DNA of 64,000 bases, taken from positions 4,553,501 to 4,617,500 of the forward strand of contig JAUCFP010000006.1 of assembly GCA_030348385.1 (NCBI GenBank), given 5' to 3'. Numbering within the stretch: the stretch's first letter is position 1; each line of letters begins with the position of its first letter. The notes below the pieces were generated by a model that worked only from the letters and a program-made list of their open reading frames with translations, was not told the DNA's origin and ran no database searches. Both the position numbers and the translations under genes were made by a program. Origin of the DNA: Cytobacillus sp. NJ13. Its GTDB lineage: Bacteria > Bacillota > Bacilli > Bacillales > Cytobacillaceae. This document shows, piece after piece, positions 8,921 to 17,690 of the stretch.

Positions 8921-9601
8921 TTGAAAGTATCATTTCATGGCCATGCAGTAGTGAAAATCGAATCACAGGGAAAAACAATCTTAATAGATCCTTTTATTAC
9001 CGGGAATGATTTAACTGATTTAAAAGCCGAAGACCAGAAACCAGATGTTATGATTGTCACACACGGACACGGTGATCATCTTGGGGATACGATTGAATTG
9101 GCAAAGCGCAATGACTCTCTTGTTATTGCAAACTTTGAGCTTGCTACCTATTTGGGCTGGCAGGGTGTCAATGCTCACGGGATGTCCATCGGCGGGGGTT
9201 ATGACTTTGATTTTGGAAGAGTGAAGCTGACACCTGCCTTTCATGGGACAGGCCTTGAGACAGAAAACAAGGAAATTATCTACCTGGGAATGCCTGCGGG
9301 TGTGCTTATCACTTTAGAAGGAAAAACGATTTACCATGCAGGGGATACAGGGCTTTTCTCTGACATGAAGCTAATCGGCGACCGTCATCCAATCGATCTG
9401 GCATTTCTGCCAATCGGAGATAACTTTACCATGGGGCCGGATGATGCAGCATACGCAGCAGAACTCCTTGGCGCCAAAAAGGTGGTTCCGATTCACTTCA
9501 ACACGTTCCCGCCAATCAAACAGGATCCGCATAAATTCATCAGCATGCTGGAAACTGGAGTCGGCCAGGTGCTGGAAGCAGGAGAATCAATTGAATTATA
9601 A
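8921..9601 (+). CDS. ytkL: Metal-dependent hydrolase, UPF0173 beta-lactamase-fold family
   Basis: The 226-residue metallo-beta-lactamase-fold protein has the metal-binding motif THGHGDH (His48, His50, Asp52, His53), then further ligands in FHGTG and YHAGDTG. The TTG start at 8921 is chosen over an upstream TTG at 8867 because AAAGGAG sits 7 bases before it and the product then begins MKVSFHGHA as in the family. The substrate is unknown; members are cytoplasmic hydrolases. It is monocistronic, with a terminator at 9608-9641. Confidence 0.9.
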   Translation: MKVSFHGHAVVKIESQGKTILIDPFITGNDLTDLKAEDQKPDVMIVTHGHGDHLGDTIELAKRNDSLVIANFELATYLGWQGVNAHGMSIGGGYDFDFGRVKLTPAFHGTGLETENKEIIYLGMPAGVLITLEGKTIYHAGDTGLFSDMKLIGDRHPIDLAFLPIGDNFTMGPDDAAYAAELLGAKKVVPIHFNTFPPIKQDPHKFISMLETGVGQVLEAGESIEL

Positions 9602-9607
9602 TATGAA

Positions 9608-9641
9608 AACGCAGCTTCTAATGGAGGCTGCGTTTGTTTTT
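9608..9641 (+). terminator. Terminator of ytkL
   Basis: AAACGCAGC and GCTGCGTTT pair around a 12-base loop, followed by a T-run. Confidence 0.8.
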
Positions 9642-9718
9642 TTATGACTAAAAACCAATCATTTTCCCAGCCTGTCCGCATACATATTAGGGAGGATAGG
9701 ATAAAGGAGGAAGCTAAA

Positions 9719-9967
9719 TTGAATAAAAACCGATATTTGCTATGTTTGCTGCTGTGCGGCTTGATGCTTTATTATGCCGCTCCAAGAATGGGTGTGTTTA
9801 ATGGAGGGACTGAAGGGATCTTTGCCATTAGCTGGCTGGCCCTTGCCCTTTTTGTCATTGCCGGAAACCTGACTGCATTGCTGTTTGCCCCGAAAAAAGC
9901 GGTTGCTTCGGGGAAGCAGGTACGCAAAATGGCAGACAGGAAGCGGGTGCGCTCCTTCGGCAGATAA
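9719..9967 (+). CDS. Small membrane protein, 82 aa
   Basis: The TTG start at 9719 is supported by AAAGGAGG eight bases upstream; the frame is open further upstream but has no other RBS. Two transmembrane helices are visible (about 6-22 and 33-54), joined by a short loop with GVFNGGTEG. A basic C-terminal tail (RKMADRKRVR) is expected to stay in the cytoplasm by the positive-inside rule. I do not recognise a named family. The gene follows ytkL and is followed by the structured element at 9975-10215. Confidence 0.65.
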   Translation: MNKNRYLLCLLLCGLMLYYAAPRMGVFNGGTEGIFAISWLALALFVIAGNLTALLFAPKKAVASGKQVRKMADRKRVRSFGR

Positions 9968-9974
9968 AGTGAAA

Positions 9975-10215
9975 CTTCAATCAGTGAGGGTTTTCTTTAT
10001 CCCCCACTGATTGTTAGTTGAGGCCCACAGGAAGTGGGTCACAAAGACGTTGCCACAGGACAAGGAAAGCTACGGCAGCGATACATCGCACGACCGAAAG
10101 CGGTAGCTTTTGGGAGGACGTGGCGTTCTTAGTCTTTGTTCTTCTATCGGGCCTTTACGGGCAGTTTGACCCCCACTTATCTTCTTGATTCCTCTGGGTC
10201 TTGAAGTGGGGGTTT
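9975..10215. other. Structured element with seven nested/adjacent helices; possible IS200/IS605-derived element or ncRNA
   Basis: This is a gene-free interval with helices by inspection. CAATCAGTG/CACTGATTG (9978-9986 with 10005-10013) lies at the left end and CCCCCACTT/AAGTGGGGG (10170-10178 with 10204-10212) at the right end. Between them are CCCAC/GTGGG (10024-10038), CAAAGAC/GTCTTTG (10042-10048 with 10132-10138), GCCAC/GTGGC (10052-10056 with 10120-10124), AAAGCTAC/GTAGCTTT (10066-10073 with 10103-10110) and GCGAT/ATCGC (10078-10089). End hairpins around a multi-branched core recall non-autonomous IS200/IS605-group elements or their guide-RNA-like transcripts. The identity is inference. 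No transposase or nuclease gene is adjacent. Confidence 0.6.
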
Positions 10216-10322
10216 TACTGTCCGTTAGACTGCGATAATCTTAGATTGCCTAAGTCAATTGTATCATGGCCCCTTTACCCTTATAATGAAAAATAAGGAA
10301 TAATTTGTAGAGGGTGAAAGTC

Positions 10323-11642
10323 TTGGCTACTAAGCATGAGCAAATATTACATTACATTGATGAACTGCCAATTGGAGAAAAAATATCGGTCAGACAGATC
10401 GCCAAGGCGCTCGCTGTCAGTGAAGGGACTGCATACAGAGCGATTAAGGATGCAGAAAATAAGGGATATGTCAGTACAATAGAACGTGTTGGGACAATAA
10501 GAATCGAGCGGAAAAAGAAAGAAAATATTGAGAAGCTTACTTTTGCAGAAGTTGTTAATATTGTTGACGGCCAGGTGCTCGGGGGAAGAGCCGGCCTCCA
10601 TAAAACACTGAACAAGTTTGTTATTGGAGCGATGAAGCTTGAAGCGATGATGAGATACACTGATGCCGGAAACCTGCTGATTGTCGGAAACCGGACCCAG
10701 GCACACGAATTGGCATTGAAGGCCGGGGCTGCTGTGTTAATTACTGGGGGCTTTGATACAGAAGACCATGTCAAAAAGCTTGCTGACGACCTGCAGCTTC
10801 CTGTGATCTCAAGCAGCTATGACACCTTCACAGTGGCAACTATGATCAATAGGGCTATCTATGACCAGCTGATCAAAAAGGAAATTGTACTTGTTGAAGA
10901 CATCCTGACTCCTCTGCAAGAAGCGATTTTCCTGGAAACAACCGATACAATTGCGGATTGGCTAACATACAATCGTGAAACCGGACATAGCCGATTCCCG
11001 GTTGTCGACAGTAATCTGAAAGTGCAGGGAGTTGTCACTTCCAAGGATATTATGGGACATGAAAAGGAAACGCTTATAGAAAAAATCATGACCAAAAACC
11101 CTATGACGGTTGGCGGAAAAACGAGTGTTGCTTCATCCTCGCATATGATGGTATGGGAAGGAATCGAATTGCTTCCTGTGGTAGATGAAGCGAATAAACT
11201 CGAAGGGATTGTTAGCCGTCAGGATGTACTGAAGGCGCTGCAGATGATCCAAAGGCAGCCGCAGGTGGGTGAAACAATTGACGATATAGTCACTAACCAG
11301 CTGGTTATGACACGGGGAAAAACAAAAGGAGATGACGTTTATCGCTGTGAGGTTACTCCGCAGATGACCAACCACCTCGGAACGATATCTTATGGAGTCT
11401 TTACAACCATTGTTTCGGAAGCTGCAAACAGAGTCTTAAGAAGCTATAAAAAAGGGGATCTCGTAGTTGAAAATATGACTGTCTACTTTATTAAGCCTGT
11501 TCAGATCGACAGTATGCTTGAAATCTATCCAAAAGTATTGGAAGTAGGACGGAAGTTCGGAAAAGTGGATGTTGAAGTTTTTAATGAAGGTGTCCTTGTA
11601 GGCAAGGCGATGATGATGTGTCAGCTTATTGACAGGCATTAA
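10323..11642 (+). CDS. ytoI: CBS/DRTGG/hotdog-domain regulator-like protein YtoI
   Basis: The 439-residue multi-domain protein has an N-terminal winged-helix segment (about 1-60, with VSEGTAYRAIKDAENKGYVST), a DRTGG domain (about 70-180), a pair of CBS domains (about 190-305, with the SRFPVVD and GIVSRQDVLKAL loops) and a C-terminal thioesterase-like hotdog domain (about 315-439). CBS pairs normally bind adenine nucleotides. The combination suggests a nucleotide-sensing regulator, but the function is unknown. TTG at 10323 is preferred to GTG at 10314 because AGGGTGA lies correctly spaced before it. It ends in a strong terminator. Confidence 0.9.
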   Translation: MATKHEQILHYIDELPIGEKISVRQIAKALAVSEGTAYRAIKDAENKGYVSTIERVGTIRIERKKKENIEKLTFAEVVNIVDGQVLGGRAGLHKTLNKFVIGAMKLEAMMRYTDAGNLLIVGNRTQAHELALKAGAAVLITGGFDTEDHVKKLADDLQLPVISSSYDTFTVATMINRAIYDQLIKKEIVLVEDILTPLQEAIFLETTDTIADWLTYNRETGHSRFPVVDSNLKVQGVVTSKDIMGHEKETLIEKIMTKNPMTVGGKTSVASSSHMMVWEGIELLPVVDEANKLEGIVSRQDVLKALQMIQRQPQVGETIDDIVTNQLVMTRGKTKGDDVYRCEVTPQMTNHLGTISYGVFTTIVSEAANRVLRSYKKGDLVVENMTVYFIKPVQIDSMLEIYPKVLEVGRKFGKVDVEVFNEGVLVGKAMMMCQLIDRH

Positions 11643-11654
11643 GAGAGAAATGAA

Positions 11655-11688
11655 GAAAAAGCCGTTCAAATTTGAACGGCTTTTTTTG
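11655..11688. terminator. Terminator between ytoI and ytpI
   Basis: GCCGTTCAAA and TTTGAACGGC form a perfect inverted repeat (11661-11680) between an A-run and a T-run. It can serve both convergent genes. Confidence 0.88.
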
Positions 11689-11716
11689 CAGGGCTCTTTG
11701 GGAAGTCAGGTTAAAT

Positions 11717-12022
11717 TTAACTCTTCCTTGCTTCCTCAGCTTCTTTAGCAGCGTGAGGCATGTAAAACTTGTATGCTTTTATGCCGCCCCAAATGCTCAA
11801 TCCCCCAATAAGGATAAACACAATTCCCACAATAAGAGCTGTTGTTGTATTGTATAAAAAAAGCTGATTAAGGCCAAATATGGCGACGAATGAACCGAGC
11901 GCAATCCTGGACTTGGCTGATATCCATTGTCTTTCAGCCGGCTGTTTGCTTCTGAAGAATTTCACTTTATAGAAAATATAGAAAGAAAAAGAGACAATAA
12001 TCAGGATAACAAAGATAGGCAT
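11717..12022 (-). CDS. ytpI: YtpI family membrane protein
   Basis: The 101-residue protein has an N-terminal membrane helix (about 2-18) followed by the family-typical FYKVKFFRSKQPAERQWISAKS stretch, then two more hydrophobic segments (about 42-58 and 62-82) and a charged tail. The start at 12022 has GGAGG seven bases upstream. The location beside ytoI and nrnA matches the B. subtilis ytpI neighbourhood. The function is unknown. Confidence 0.85.
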   Translation of the reverse strand: MPIFVILIIVSFSFYIFYKVKFFRSKQPAERQWISAKSRIALGSFVAIFGLNQLFLYNTTTALIVGIVFILIGGLSIWGGIKAYKFYMPHAAKEAEEARKS

Positions 12023-12163
12023 TTCATAACCTCCAAGTTTCGACAATCTCTTATTATTTTACCTTCATTATTAAAAAATTGCCATAAGCGTGCAGTGTTT
12101 TCTTTTTCTTTTCATGGTGATATGGTAAAAATAAAGTAGTATTCAGAATAAAAGGAGCGCGCC

Positions 12164-13102
12164 ATGAAACAAAAGATACTAGATGAAATCAAAAAATATG
12201 AAACAATCATTATTCATAGGCATGTCCGTCCTGATCCGGATGCATATGGTTCACAGGGAGGCCTTGCTGAAATCCTGAAGGCTTCTTTCCCTGAAAAATC
12301 GATCTTCACTGTCGGGAAGGAAGAAGAAACACTTCATTATATGAGAAGGCTTGATGAAGTATCTGATGATACATATTATGGGGCGCTGGTCATTGTCTGT
12401 GATACAGCAAATGCGGAACGGATATGTGATGATAGATATGGAACGGGTAATAAACTGATCAAAATTGATCATCACCCGAATATGGATCCGTATGGAGATA
12501 TGATGTGGGTTGATACGGATGCAAGTTCTACCAGTGAAATGATTTATGAGTTTTATCTTTTCGGCAAAGATCAGGGCCTGAAAATGTCGGATGAAGCTGC
12601 AAGATTGTTATTTGCCGGAATAGTAGGGGATACCGGCCGATTCCTCTATCCAAGTACGACAGAAAAGACGTTTGCGTATGCAGGTGAACTGATTCACTAT
12701 AATTTTTCACGGCCGGGACTGTTTGATAAGATGTACGAGCTGGACGCAAATATTGTTAAATTGAAGGGCTATGTACTGCAGAACTTTGAAATGAGAGACA
12801 GCGGGGCCGCTGTTATGATCCTGAAAAAAGAATTGCTCGAAGAATTTCAGGCAGTACCTTCTAAAGCTTCCCTGCTTGTAAGCACTCTTGGCGATGTGAA
12901 GGGAATAAAAGCATGGGTCTTCTTTATTGAGGAAAGTGATCAAATCCGTGTGCGGTTCCGCTCGAAGGGTCCAATAATTAATGAAATTGCAAGGAAGTAT
13001 AAAGGCGGAGGACATCCTCTTGCTGCCGGAGCTTCCATTTATTCATGGGAAGAGATGGAATCCGTTGTAAGAGATCTGGAGGATGTCTGCAAAGCTGACT
13101 AA
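12164..13102 (+). CDS. nrnA: Oligoribonuclease/pAp phosphatase NrnA (DHH-DHHA1)
   Basis: NrnA degrades nanoRNAs of 2-5 nt and removes the 3' phosphate from pAp in the cytoplasm. The 312 residues carry the DHH-superfamily motifs: HRHVRPDPDAYGS at 18-30 (His18, His20, Asp24, Asp26), Asp80 in VIVCDT, DHH at 102-104, and the DHHA1 substrate loop GGGHPLAAGA near 284-293. ATG has AAAGGAG upstream. It is monocistronic with a terminator shared with ytrI. Confidence 0.95.
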   Translation: MKQKILDEIKKYETIIIHRHVRPDPDAYGSQGGLAEILKASFPEKSIFTVGKEEETLHYMRRLDEVSDDTYYGALVIVCDTANAERICDDRYGTGNKLIKIDHHPNMDPYGDMMWVDTDASSTSEMIYEFYLFGKDQGLKMSDEAARLLFAGIVGDTGRFLYPSTTEKTFAYAGELIHYNFSRPGLFDKMYELDANIVKLKGYVLQNFEMRDSGAAVMILKKELLEEFQAVPSKASLLVSTLGDVKGIKAWVFFIEESDQIRVRFRSKGPIINEIARKYKGGGHPLAAGASIYSWEEMESVVRDLEDVCKAD

Positions 13103-13108
13103 AATATA

Positions 13109-13132
13109 ATGCCCGGCAAAAGCCGGGCATTA
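13109..13132. terminator. Bidirectional terminator between nrnA and ytrI
   Basis: ATGCCCGGC and GCCGGGCAT form a 9-bp perfect stem with an AAAA loop. It lies between the stop codons of two convergent genes. The T-run is weak. Confidence 0.75.
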
Positions 13133-13630
13133 ATCCAGCATAATATTCAATTCAATTGAGACAGTTGTATAGATGACCAATTCTTTAACTTCCACCCGGT
13201 ATCTCTTTTCGTTAACCCGATGTGTCTTATTTTCTATTATTTTCTTGATCAGTTCACTGCTTTTATAAACAGTACCGATGTCTTTGGCAATCATCATGCT
13301 AATATCCTCTTTTATTTCATCTTCCAGCTGAAAAACACTGAAGGAATCCAGTTTATATTTGTCGCTGTTGATAATTTTAATGGATATATCCTGGACAGTC
13401 AGTTTTTTCTGGTTTTCTTTATTTAGTTTTTTGAATTCCTCCTGCCAGATTTCTTTATCTTTTTCCAATTCATAAATAGCATCCTTTTGAAGCTTGATTT
13501 CTTTGCTGTATTTCTCCTGCCATTGCCCAAAAACAAATAAAAAAATAAACCAGCTGATGATGCCTCCTATTGCCATTCCTGAAAAAAAGCGCTGCCAGGA
13601 TGGCAATCGGTAGTAAGGCGGTATCCTCAT
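13130..13630 (-). CDS. ytrI: Sporulation membrane protein YtrI
   Basis: The 166-residue protein begins MRIPPYYRLPSWQRFF, which is typical of YtrI. It has one membrane helix at about 17-35 and then a highly charged, probably coiled-coil stretch (about 38-75) outside the membrane. In B. subtilis it is a sporulation-specific protein needed for normal spore resistance. Its start overlaps the ytrH stop by four bases, so ytrH-ytrI is a coupled pair. Confidence 0.88.
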   Translation of the reverse strand: MRIPPYYRLPSWQRFFSGMAIGGIISWFIFLFVFGQWQEKYSKEIKLQKDAIYELEKDKEIWQEEFKKLNKENQKKLTVQDISIKIINSDKYKLDSFSVFQLEDEIKEDISMMIAKDIGTVYKSSELIKKIIENKTHRVNEKRYRVEVKELVIYTTVSIELNIMLD

Positions 13631-13965
13631 GCTGAAATGTTCTCCTGAGTCAGCCAGTTAATGAGCATGGCGCCTGTCTGGGCCCCTCCGAGAGCAGAAA
13701 GAATCAGCATGAATTGTTTAAATATATCCTTTGTCTGTCCGTCCATGACACCTCTTTCAAAGCTGTAAACTGTATCAAAGGTTCCTCCGATTGCTGCAAT
13801 GATTGCCCAAATGCGTATCATATTGGAAATCTGGAAGATTTGATTTAAAGGAGGTTTTCCTGTCAGAAAAGCAGCCATGCCTCCAATGATTGAACCTCCT
13901 ATCAAAACACCGAAAGCAATAAAATAACTCTCAATTAAAGTGGAAAAAAAGGGCTGGGTATTCAT
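13627..13965 (-). CDS. ytrH: Sporulation membrane protein YtrH
   Basis: The 112-residue integral membrane protein has about three hydrophobic segments, glycine-rich in the first (FGVLIGGSIIGGMAAFL) and with AIIAAIGGTFDTVYSFERG in the second. The start at 13965 (MNTQPF) uses GAGG nine bases upstream; a start three codons earlier lacks spacing. It is the upstream partner of ytrI, with an ATGA overlap. It is divergent from dnaE, so the 13966-14140 interval must hold both promoters. Confidence 0.87.
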   Translation of the reverse strand: MNTQPFFSTLIESYFIAFGVLIGGSIIGGMAAFLTGKPPLNQIFQISNMIRIWAIIAAIGGTFDTVYSFERGVMDGQTKDIFKQFMLILSALGGAQTGAMLINWLTQENISA

Positions 13966-14140
13966 ATCATCCATCCTCGCTGCAGGAATGGCCCTGCCAG
14001 AATTATCTTGATACTTCATCATATGGACAAACTTAGAAAAATATGTTTTTTTAGCTGCCGTTAAAGAGAGAACATATTTTCTTTTTGGAAACGGGCGTTC
14101 TATAATAAAAAATAGCAGAGAAATTAAGGGTGTGAGAAAC

Positions 14141-17100
14141 GTGTCATTTATTCACCTTCATGTATATAGCGCTTATAGCCTGCTGTCGAGCACGGCAAGA
14201 ATAGAGCAGCTTGTGTCAGGCGCCAGGGAAAACAGGTTTCCTGCCCTGGCTTTAACGGACCGTAATGTCATGTACGGAGCTGTTGCCTTTTATAAAGAAT
14301 GTCTTAAGCAGTCCATAAAGCCGATTCTGGGCCTCTCTGTGGATGTGTTAAGCGAGATATCCGAAGGCGAAGCTTATCCAATGGTCATCTTGGCTAAAGA
14401 CAGGCAGGGTTTTCAGAATCTATTAAAAATCACAAGCACAGTCCAGACAAAATCGCCTGAAGGCATCCCTGTTAAATGGCTTAAGCACTATGCAGGTGGA
14501 TTGTTTGCTTTAACTCCCGGGCTTGATGGGGAAATCGAACAATATCTTGAGGCAGGTGAATACGGCCTGGCAAAAAGAACAGCAGAACTTTTCAGCAGTC
14601 TTTTCGAGCCAAATTCATTCTTTTTTGCTATACAGGATCATGGGCTGCGTGAAGAGAAAAAAAACAATGAACTTCTGGTTCAGCTTTCTCGGGAAACAGG
14701 GATTGGCCTGGCTGCTTCAAATGGTGTCTGTTACATAAAGAAAGAAGATGCTTTTGCCCATGAGTGCCTGCTGGCCATTAAAAATGGAGAGAAGCTTCAG
14801 GATGAAGCGAGAGAGCGGCTGAAGAGTGATGAGTATTATTTAAAATCATCCTGGGAAATGGCAGAATTGTTATCGGATTATCCAGATGCTTTGGAGAATA
14901 CGATTAAGATAGCAGAGCAATGCAATGTGATGCTTGAGCTAGATAAACAGAACCTTCCTAAATATCCTGCTGTAAGAGGCATGAGTGCCGATGAGCTATT
15001 GGCAGAAGTCTGCTGGCAGGGTTTTGCTGACAGATATCCGGATGCAGATGATGAGCATAGAGAACGTTTGCGGTATGAGCTGAACATAATTAGAAACATG
15101 AAGTTCAGCGATTATTTTCTAATTGTATGGGATTTTATGAAGTTTTCGAGAGAAAATGGGATTTTAACCGGTCCGGGGCGGGGATCAGCTGCCGGTTCAA
15201 TGGTTGCATATGTCTTATATATTACAGATGTGGATCCAATTGAGCATCAGTTATTATTTGAGCGATTCCTGAATCCAGAGAGAATCTCCATGCCTGATAT
15301 TGATATCGATTTCCCGGATCACAGAAGGGATGAGGTGATTCGGTATGTCTCCAGGAAATATGGAGAGCTCCATGTTGCCCAAATTCTTACGTTTGGAACA
15401 CTGGCAGCCAAGGCTGCACTTCGGGATGTCGGCAGGGCATTTGGGCTTAATCCGAAAGAGCTGGACATGCTTTCAAGAAAAGTACCTTCCAAATTGGGCA
15501 TCAGCCTCAAAGAGGCCTACAAAGAATCAGAGCCATTAAGAAGATTCACCCAGGAATCCGATTTAAATCGGAGACTTTTTGAAACGGCTATCAAGCTGGA
15601 AGGTCTGCCAAGGCATACATCCACTCATGCTGCCGGTGTTGTAATCAGCGAGCACCCGCTTGTTGAGGCGATTCCTATTCAAAAGGGGCATGAAAATGTT
15701 TATCTTACCCAATACTCAATGGAGCATCTTGAAGATGTCGGCCTATTAAAAATGGATTTTCTCGGTCTTAGGAACCTGACATTAATCGAGAATATCCTAA
15801 GCTCTATCCAGAGAAAAAAAGGCACACAGATTGATATAAAAAACATTCCCCTAGATGATGAGGCAGTATACAGTCTATTGGGAAAAGGAGATACTACAGG
15901 CATTTTCCAGCTTGAATCTGAGGGGATGCGAAGTGTGCTGACAAGGCTCCAGCCAACACGCTTTGAAGATATTGTGGCTGTCAATGCCCTATACCGCCCC
16001 GGTCCGATGGAAAATATTCCGCTGTTTATTGACAGGAAGCATGGGAGGAAGCCGATAAATTATCCTCATCCTGATTTGAAGCCTATTCTTGAAAATACGT
16101 ATGGTGTCATCGTGTATCAGGAACAAATTATGCAAATCGCTGCAAAAATGGCAGGATTTTCACTGGGGGAAGCCGATTTGCTTCGGAGAGCGGTCAGCAA
16201 GAAGCAAAAAGAAGTGCTTGACCGTGAGCGTTCCCATTTTGCAGGGGGGGCAGTGAAGAAAGGCTATAATGAACAAGCTGCTCATGAAATATACGATCTA
16301 ATTGTCCGGTTTGCAAACTATGGATTCAACCGGAGCCATGCGGTTGCATACAGTTTCATAGCTTATCAGCTGGCATATTTAAAAACTCATTATCCGCTTC
16401 ACTTTATGGCTTCCCTGCTGACTTCAGCCGCAGGAAATGAAGGCAGGATTGCCCAATATATTGGAGAACTGAGACAGATGGGTTTGCCGCTCAGCCCGCC
16501 TTCCATTAATAAAAGCGGCTATTCATTTCTGGTAGAGAAAGATTCAATCAGGTATAGTCTTGCAGCCATAAAAGGCGTAGGTGCTGCAGCTTTAAGGGAT
16601 ATTTTTCAGGCAAGGAAAAATAAGCGCTTTGAAGATCTGTTTGATTTTTGCATAAGGGTTTCAACAAAAGCTGTTAATCGCAAGATTCTCGAATCCCTGG
16701 TTCATTCAGGCAGCTTTGATGAATTTGGGGAAGATAGAGCTGTTCTTCTTGCCAGCCTGGATGTGGCTGCAGAACATGCCCAGCTTGTTATGCCGGAGGA
16801 CGACCAAGCTGATTTCTTTGAGGATGATGAATTTTTTCCTAAGCCTAAATATACCGAAGTAGATCCGATCCGTTCCGAGGACAAGCTGAGATTTGAAAAA
16901 GAAGTGCTGGGCCTGTATTTATCGGATCATCCGGTTTCGATTTACGAATCATCTTTTCATATGCTTGATGCCTGTCCGCTGCTTGAACTCGAAAGAACTG
17001 CAAATAAGGCAAAAACAGTTGCTTATTTATCCGAAGTGAAAAAGATTCGTACGAAAAAAGGAGAGCCAATGGCATTTCTTTCCTTGAGCGATCAGACGGG

Positions 17101-17500
17101 GGATATGGAGGCAGTTGTTTTTCCAAAGGTGTTTAACCGATTTTCTATGCTCTGCTCCCAGGGAAACATCGTCTTAGCGGAAGGAAGGATAGAGGAGCGG
17201 GATGGAAAGAAACAGCTGATTGTCCAGCATCTTGATGATGTGAAGGAAGCTATTGAAAAAATACAAAACAAAGATCCCGTTTTGTATTTAAGGATTACTG
17301 AGGATCGGGAAACATCGGAAAATCTTCGTTTGCTTAAAGAATTATTTAAAAAAAATGAAGGCAGGATTCAGGTGGTTTTGTATTATGAAAGCTCCCGAAA
17401 AACCATTCGCCTGGGTGAAGAGGATCTAATCTCGCCATCAGAGGATTTCCTTAAATTGCTTATGAAAATGCTTGGTCAGAATAACGTCATTTTAAAGTAA
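14141..17500 (+). CDS. dnaE: DNA polymerase III alpha subunit DnaE
   Basis: This is the lagging-strand/primer-extending replicative polymerase of Gram-positive bacteria, distinct from PolC. The 1119-residue protein has an N-terminal PHP domain (FIHLHVYSAYSLL start), palm motifs GPGRGSAAGS (about 344-353) and PDIDIDFPD (about 385-393, catalytic Asp pair), the fingers region, a helix-hairpin-helix segment (IKGVGAAAL), and a C-terminal OB fold (about 985-1060). There is no inserted 3'-5' exonuclease, which is normal for DnaE. GTG at 14141 is preferred over GTG at 14132 because AAGGGTG lies upstream and the product starts MSFIHLH as in relatives. Confidence 0.96.
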   Translation: MSFIHLHVYSAYSLLSSTARIEQLVSGARENRFPALALTDRNVMYGAVAFYKECLKQSIKPILGLSVDVLSEISEGEAYPMVILAKDRQGFQNLLKITSTVQTKSPEGIPVKWLKHYAGGLFALTPGLDGEIEQYLEAGEYGLAKRTAELFSSLFEPNSFFFAIQDHGLREEKKNNELLVQLSRETGIGLAASNGVCYIKKEDAFAHECLLAIKNGEKLQDEARERLKSDEYYLKSSWEMAELLSDYPDALENTIKIAEQCNVMLELDKQNLPKYPAVRGMSADELLAEVCWQGFADRYPDADDEHRERLRYELNIIRNMKFSDYFLIVWDFMKFSRENGILTGPGRGSAAGSMVAYVLYITDVDPIEHQLLFERFLNPERISMPDIDIDFPDHRRDEVIRYVSRKYGELHVAQILTFGTLAAKAALRDVGRAFGLNPKELDMLSRKVPSKLGISLKEAYKESEPLRRFTQESDLNRRLFETAIKLEGLPRHTSTHAAGVVISEHPLVEAIPIQKGHENVYLTQYSMEHLEDVGLLKMDFLGLRNLTLIENILSSIQRKKGTQIDIKNIPLDDEAVYSLLGKGDTTGIFQLESEGMRSVLTRLQPTRFEDIVAVNALYRPGPMENIPLFIDRKHGRKPINYPHPDLKPILENTYGVIVYQEQIMQIAAKMAGFSLGEADLLRRAVSKKQKEVLDRERSHFAGGAVKKGYNEQAAHEIYDLIVRFANYGFNRSHAVAYSFIAYQLAYLKTHYPLHFMASLLTSAAGNEGRIAQYIGELRQMGLPLSPPSINKSGYSFLVEKDSIRYSLAAIKGVGAAALRDIFQARKNKRFEDLFDFCIRVSTKAVNRKILESLVHSGSFDEFGEDRAVLLASLDVAAEHAQLVMPEDDQADFFEDDEFFPKPKYTEVDPIRSEDKLRFEKEVLGLYLSDHPVSIYESSFHMLDACPLLELERTANKAKTVAYLSEVKKIRTKKGEPMAFLSLSDQTGDMEAVVFPKVFNRFSMLCSQGNIVLAEGRIEERDGKKQLIVQHLDDVKEAIEKIQNKDPVLYLRITEDRETSENLRLLKELFKKNEGRIQVVLYYESSRKTIRLGEEDLISPSEDFLKLLMKMLGQNNVILK

Positions 17501-17506
17501 TTACCC

Positions 17507-17534
17507 TTTACAACAATAACAATTATGGTATATT
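17507..17534 (+). promoter_or_regulatory. Predicted SigA promoter of ytsJ-gntR
   Basis: TTTACA (17507-17512) and TATATT (17529-17534) are separated by 16 bp. The operator palindrome begins about 13 bases after the expected start site. Confidence 0.5.
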
Positions 17535-17553
17535 TGTAAGAAGAAAAATAAAC

Positions 17554-17564
17554 TGGTCTGACCA
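17554..17564. promoter_or_regulatory. Operator palindrome TGGTCTGACCA upstream of ytsJ
   Basis: The perfect palindrome TGGTC-T-GACCA matches the TGGTnnGACCA form bound by FadR-subfamily GntR regulators. An identical 11-mer lies before accD at 19664. The regulator encoded at 18926 is the obvious candidate ligand; this is inference. Confidence 0.7.
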
Positions 17565-17690
17565 CTGAAGCGAAAAGATAAGCCCTGACCATCTGGCGAA
17601 CATGCAGTACGGCAGCGGCATTTCATATATATGTTTGTCGATCTATGTTTATATATATAAATCCTATTCGGAATATGAGGAGTGAAAATT

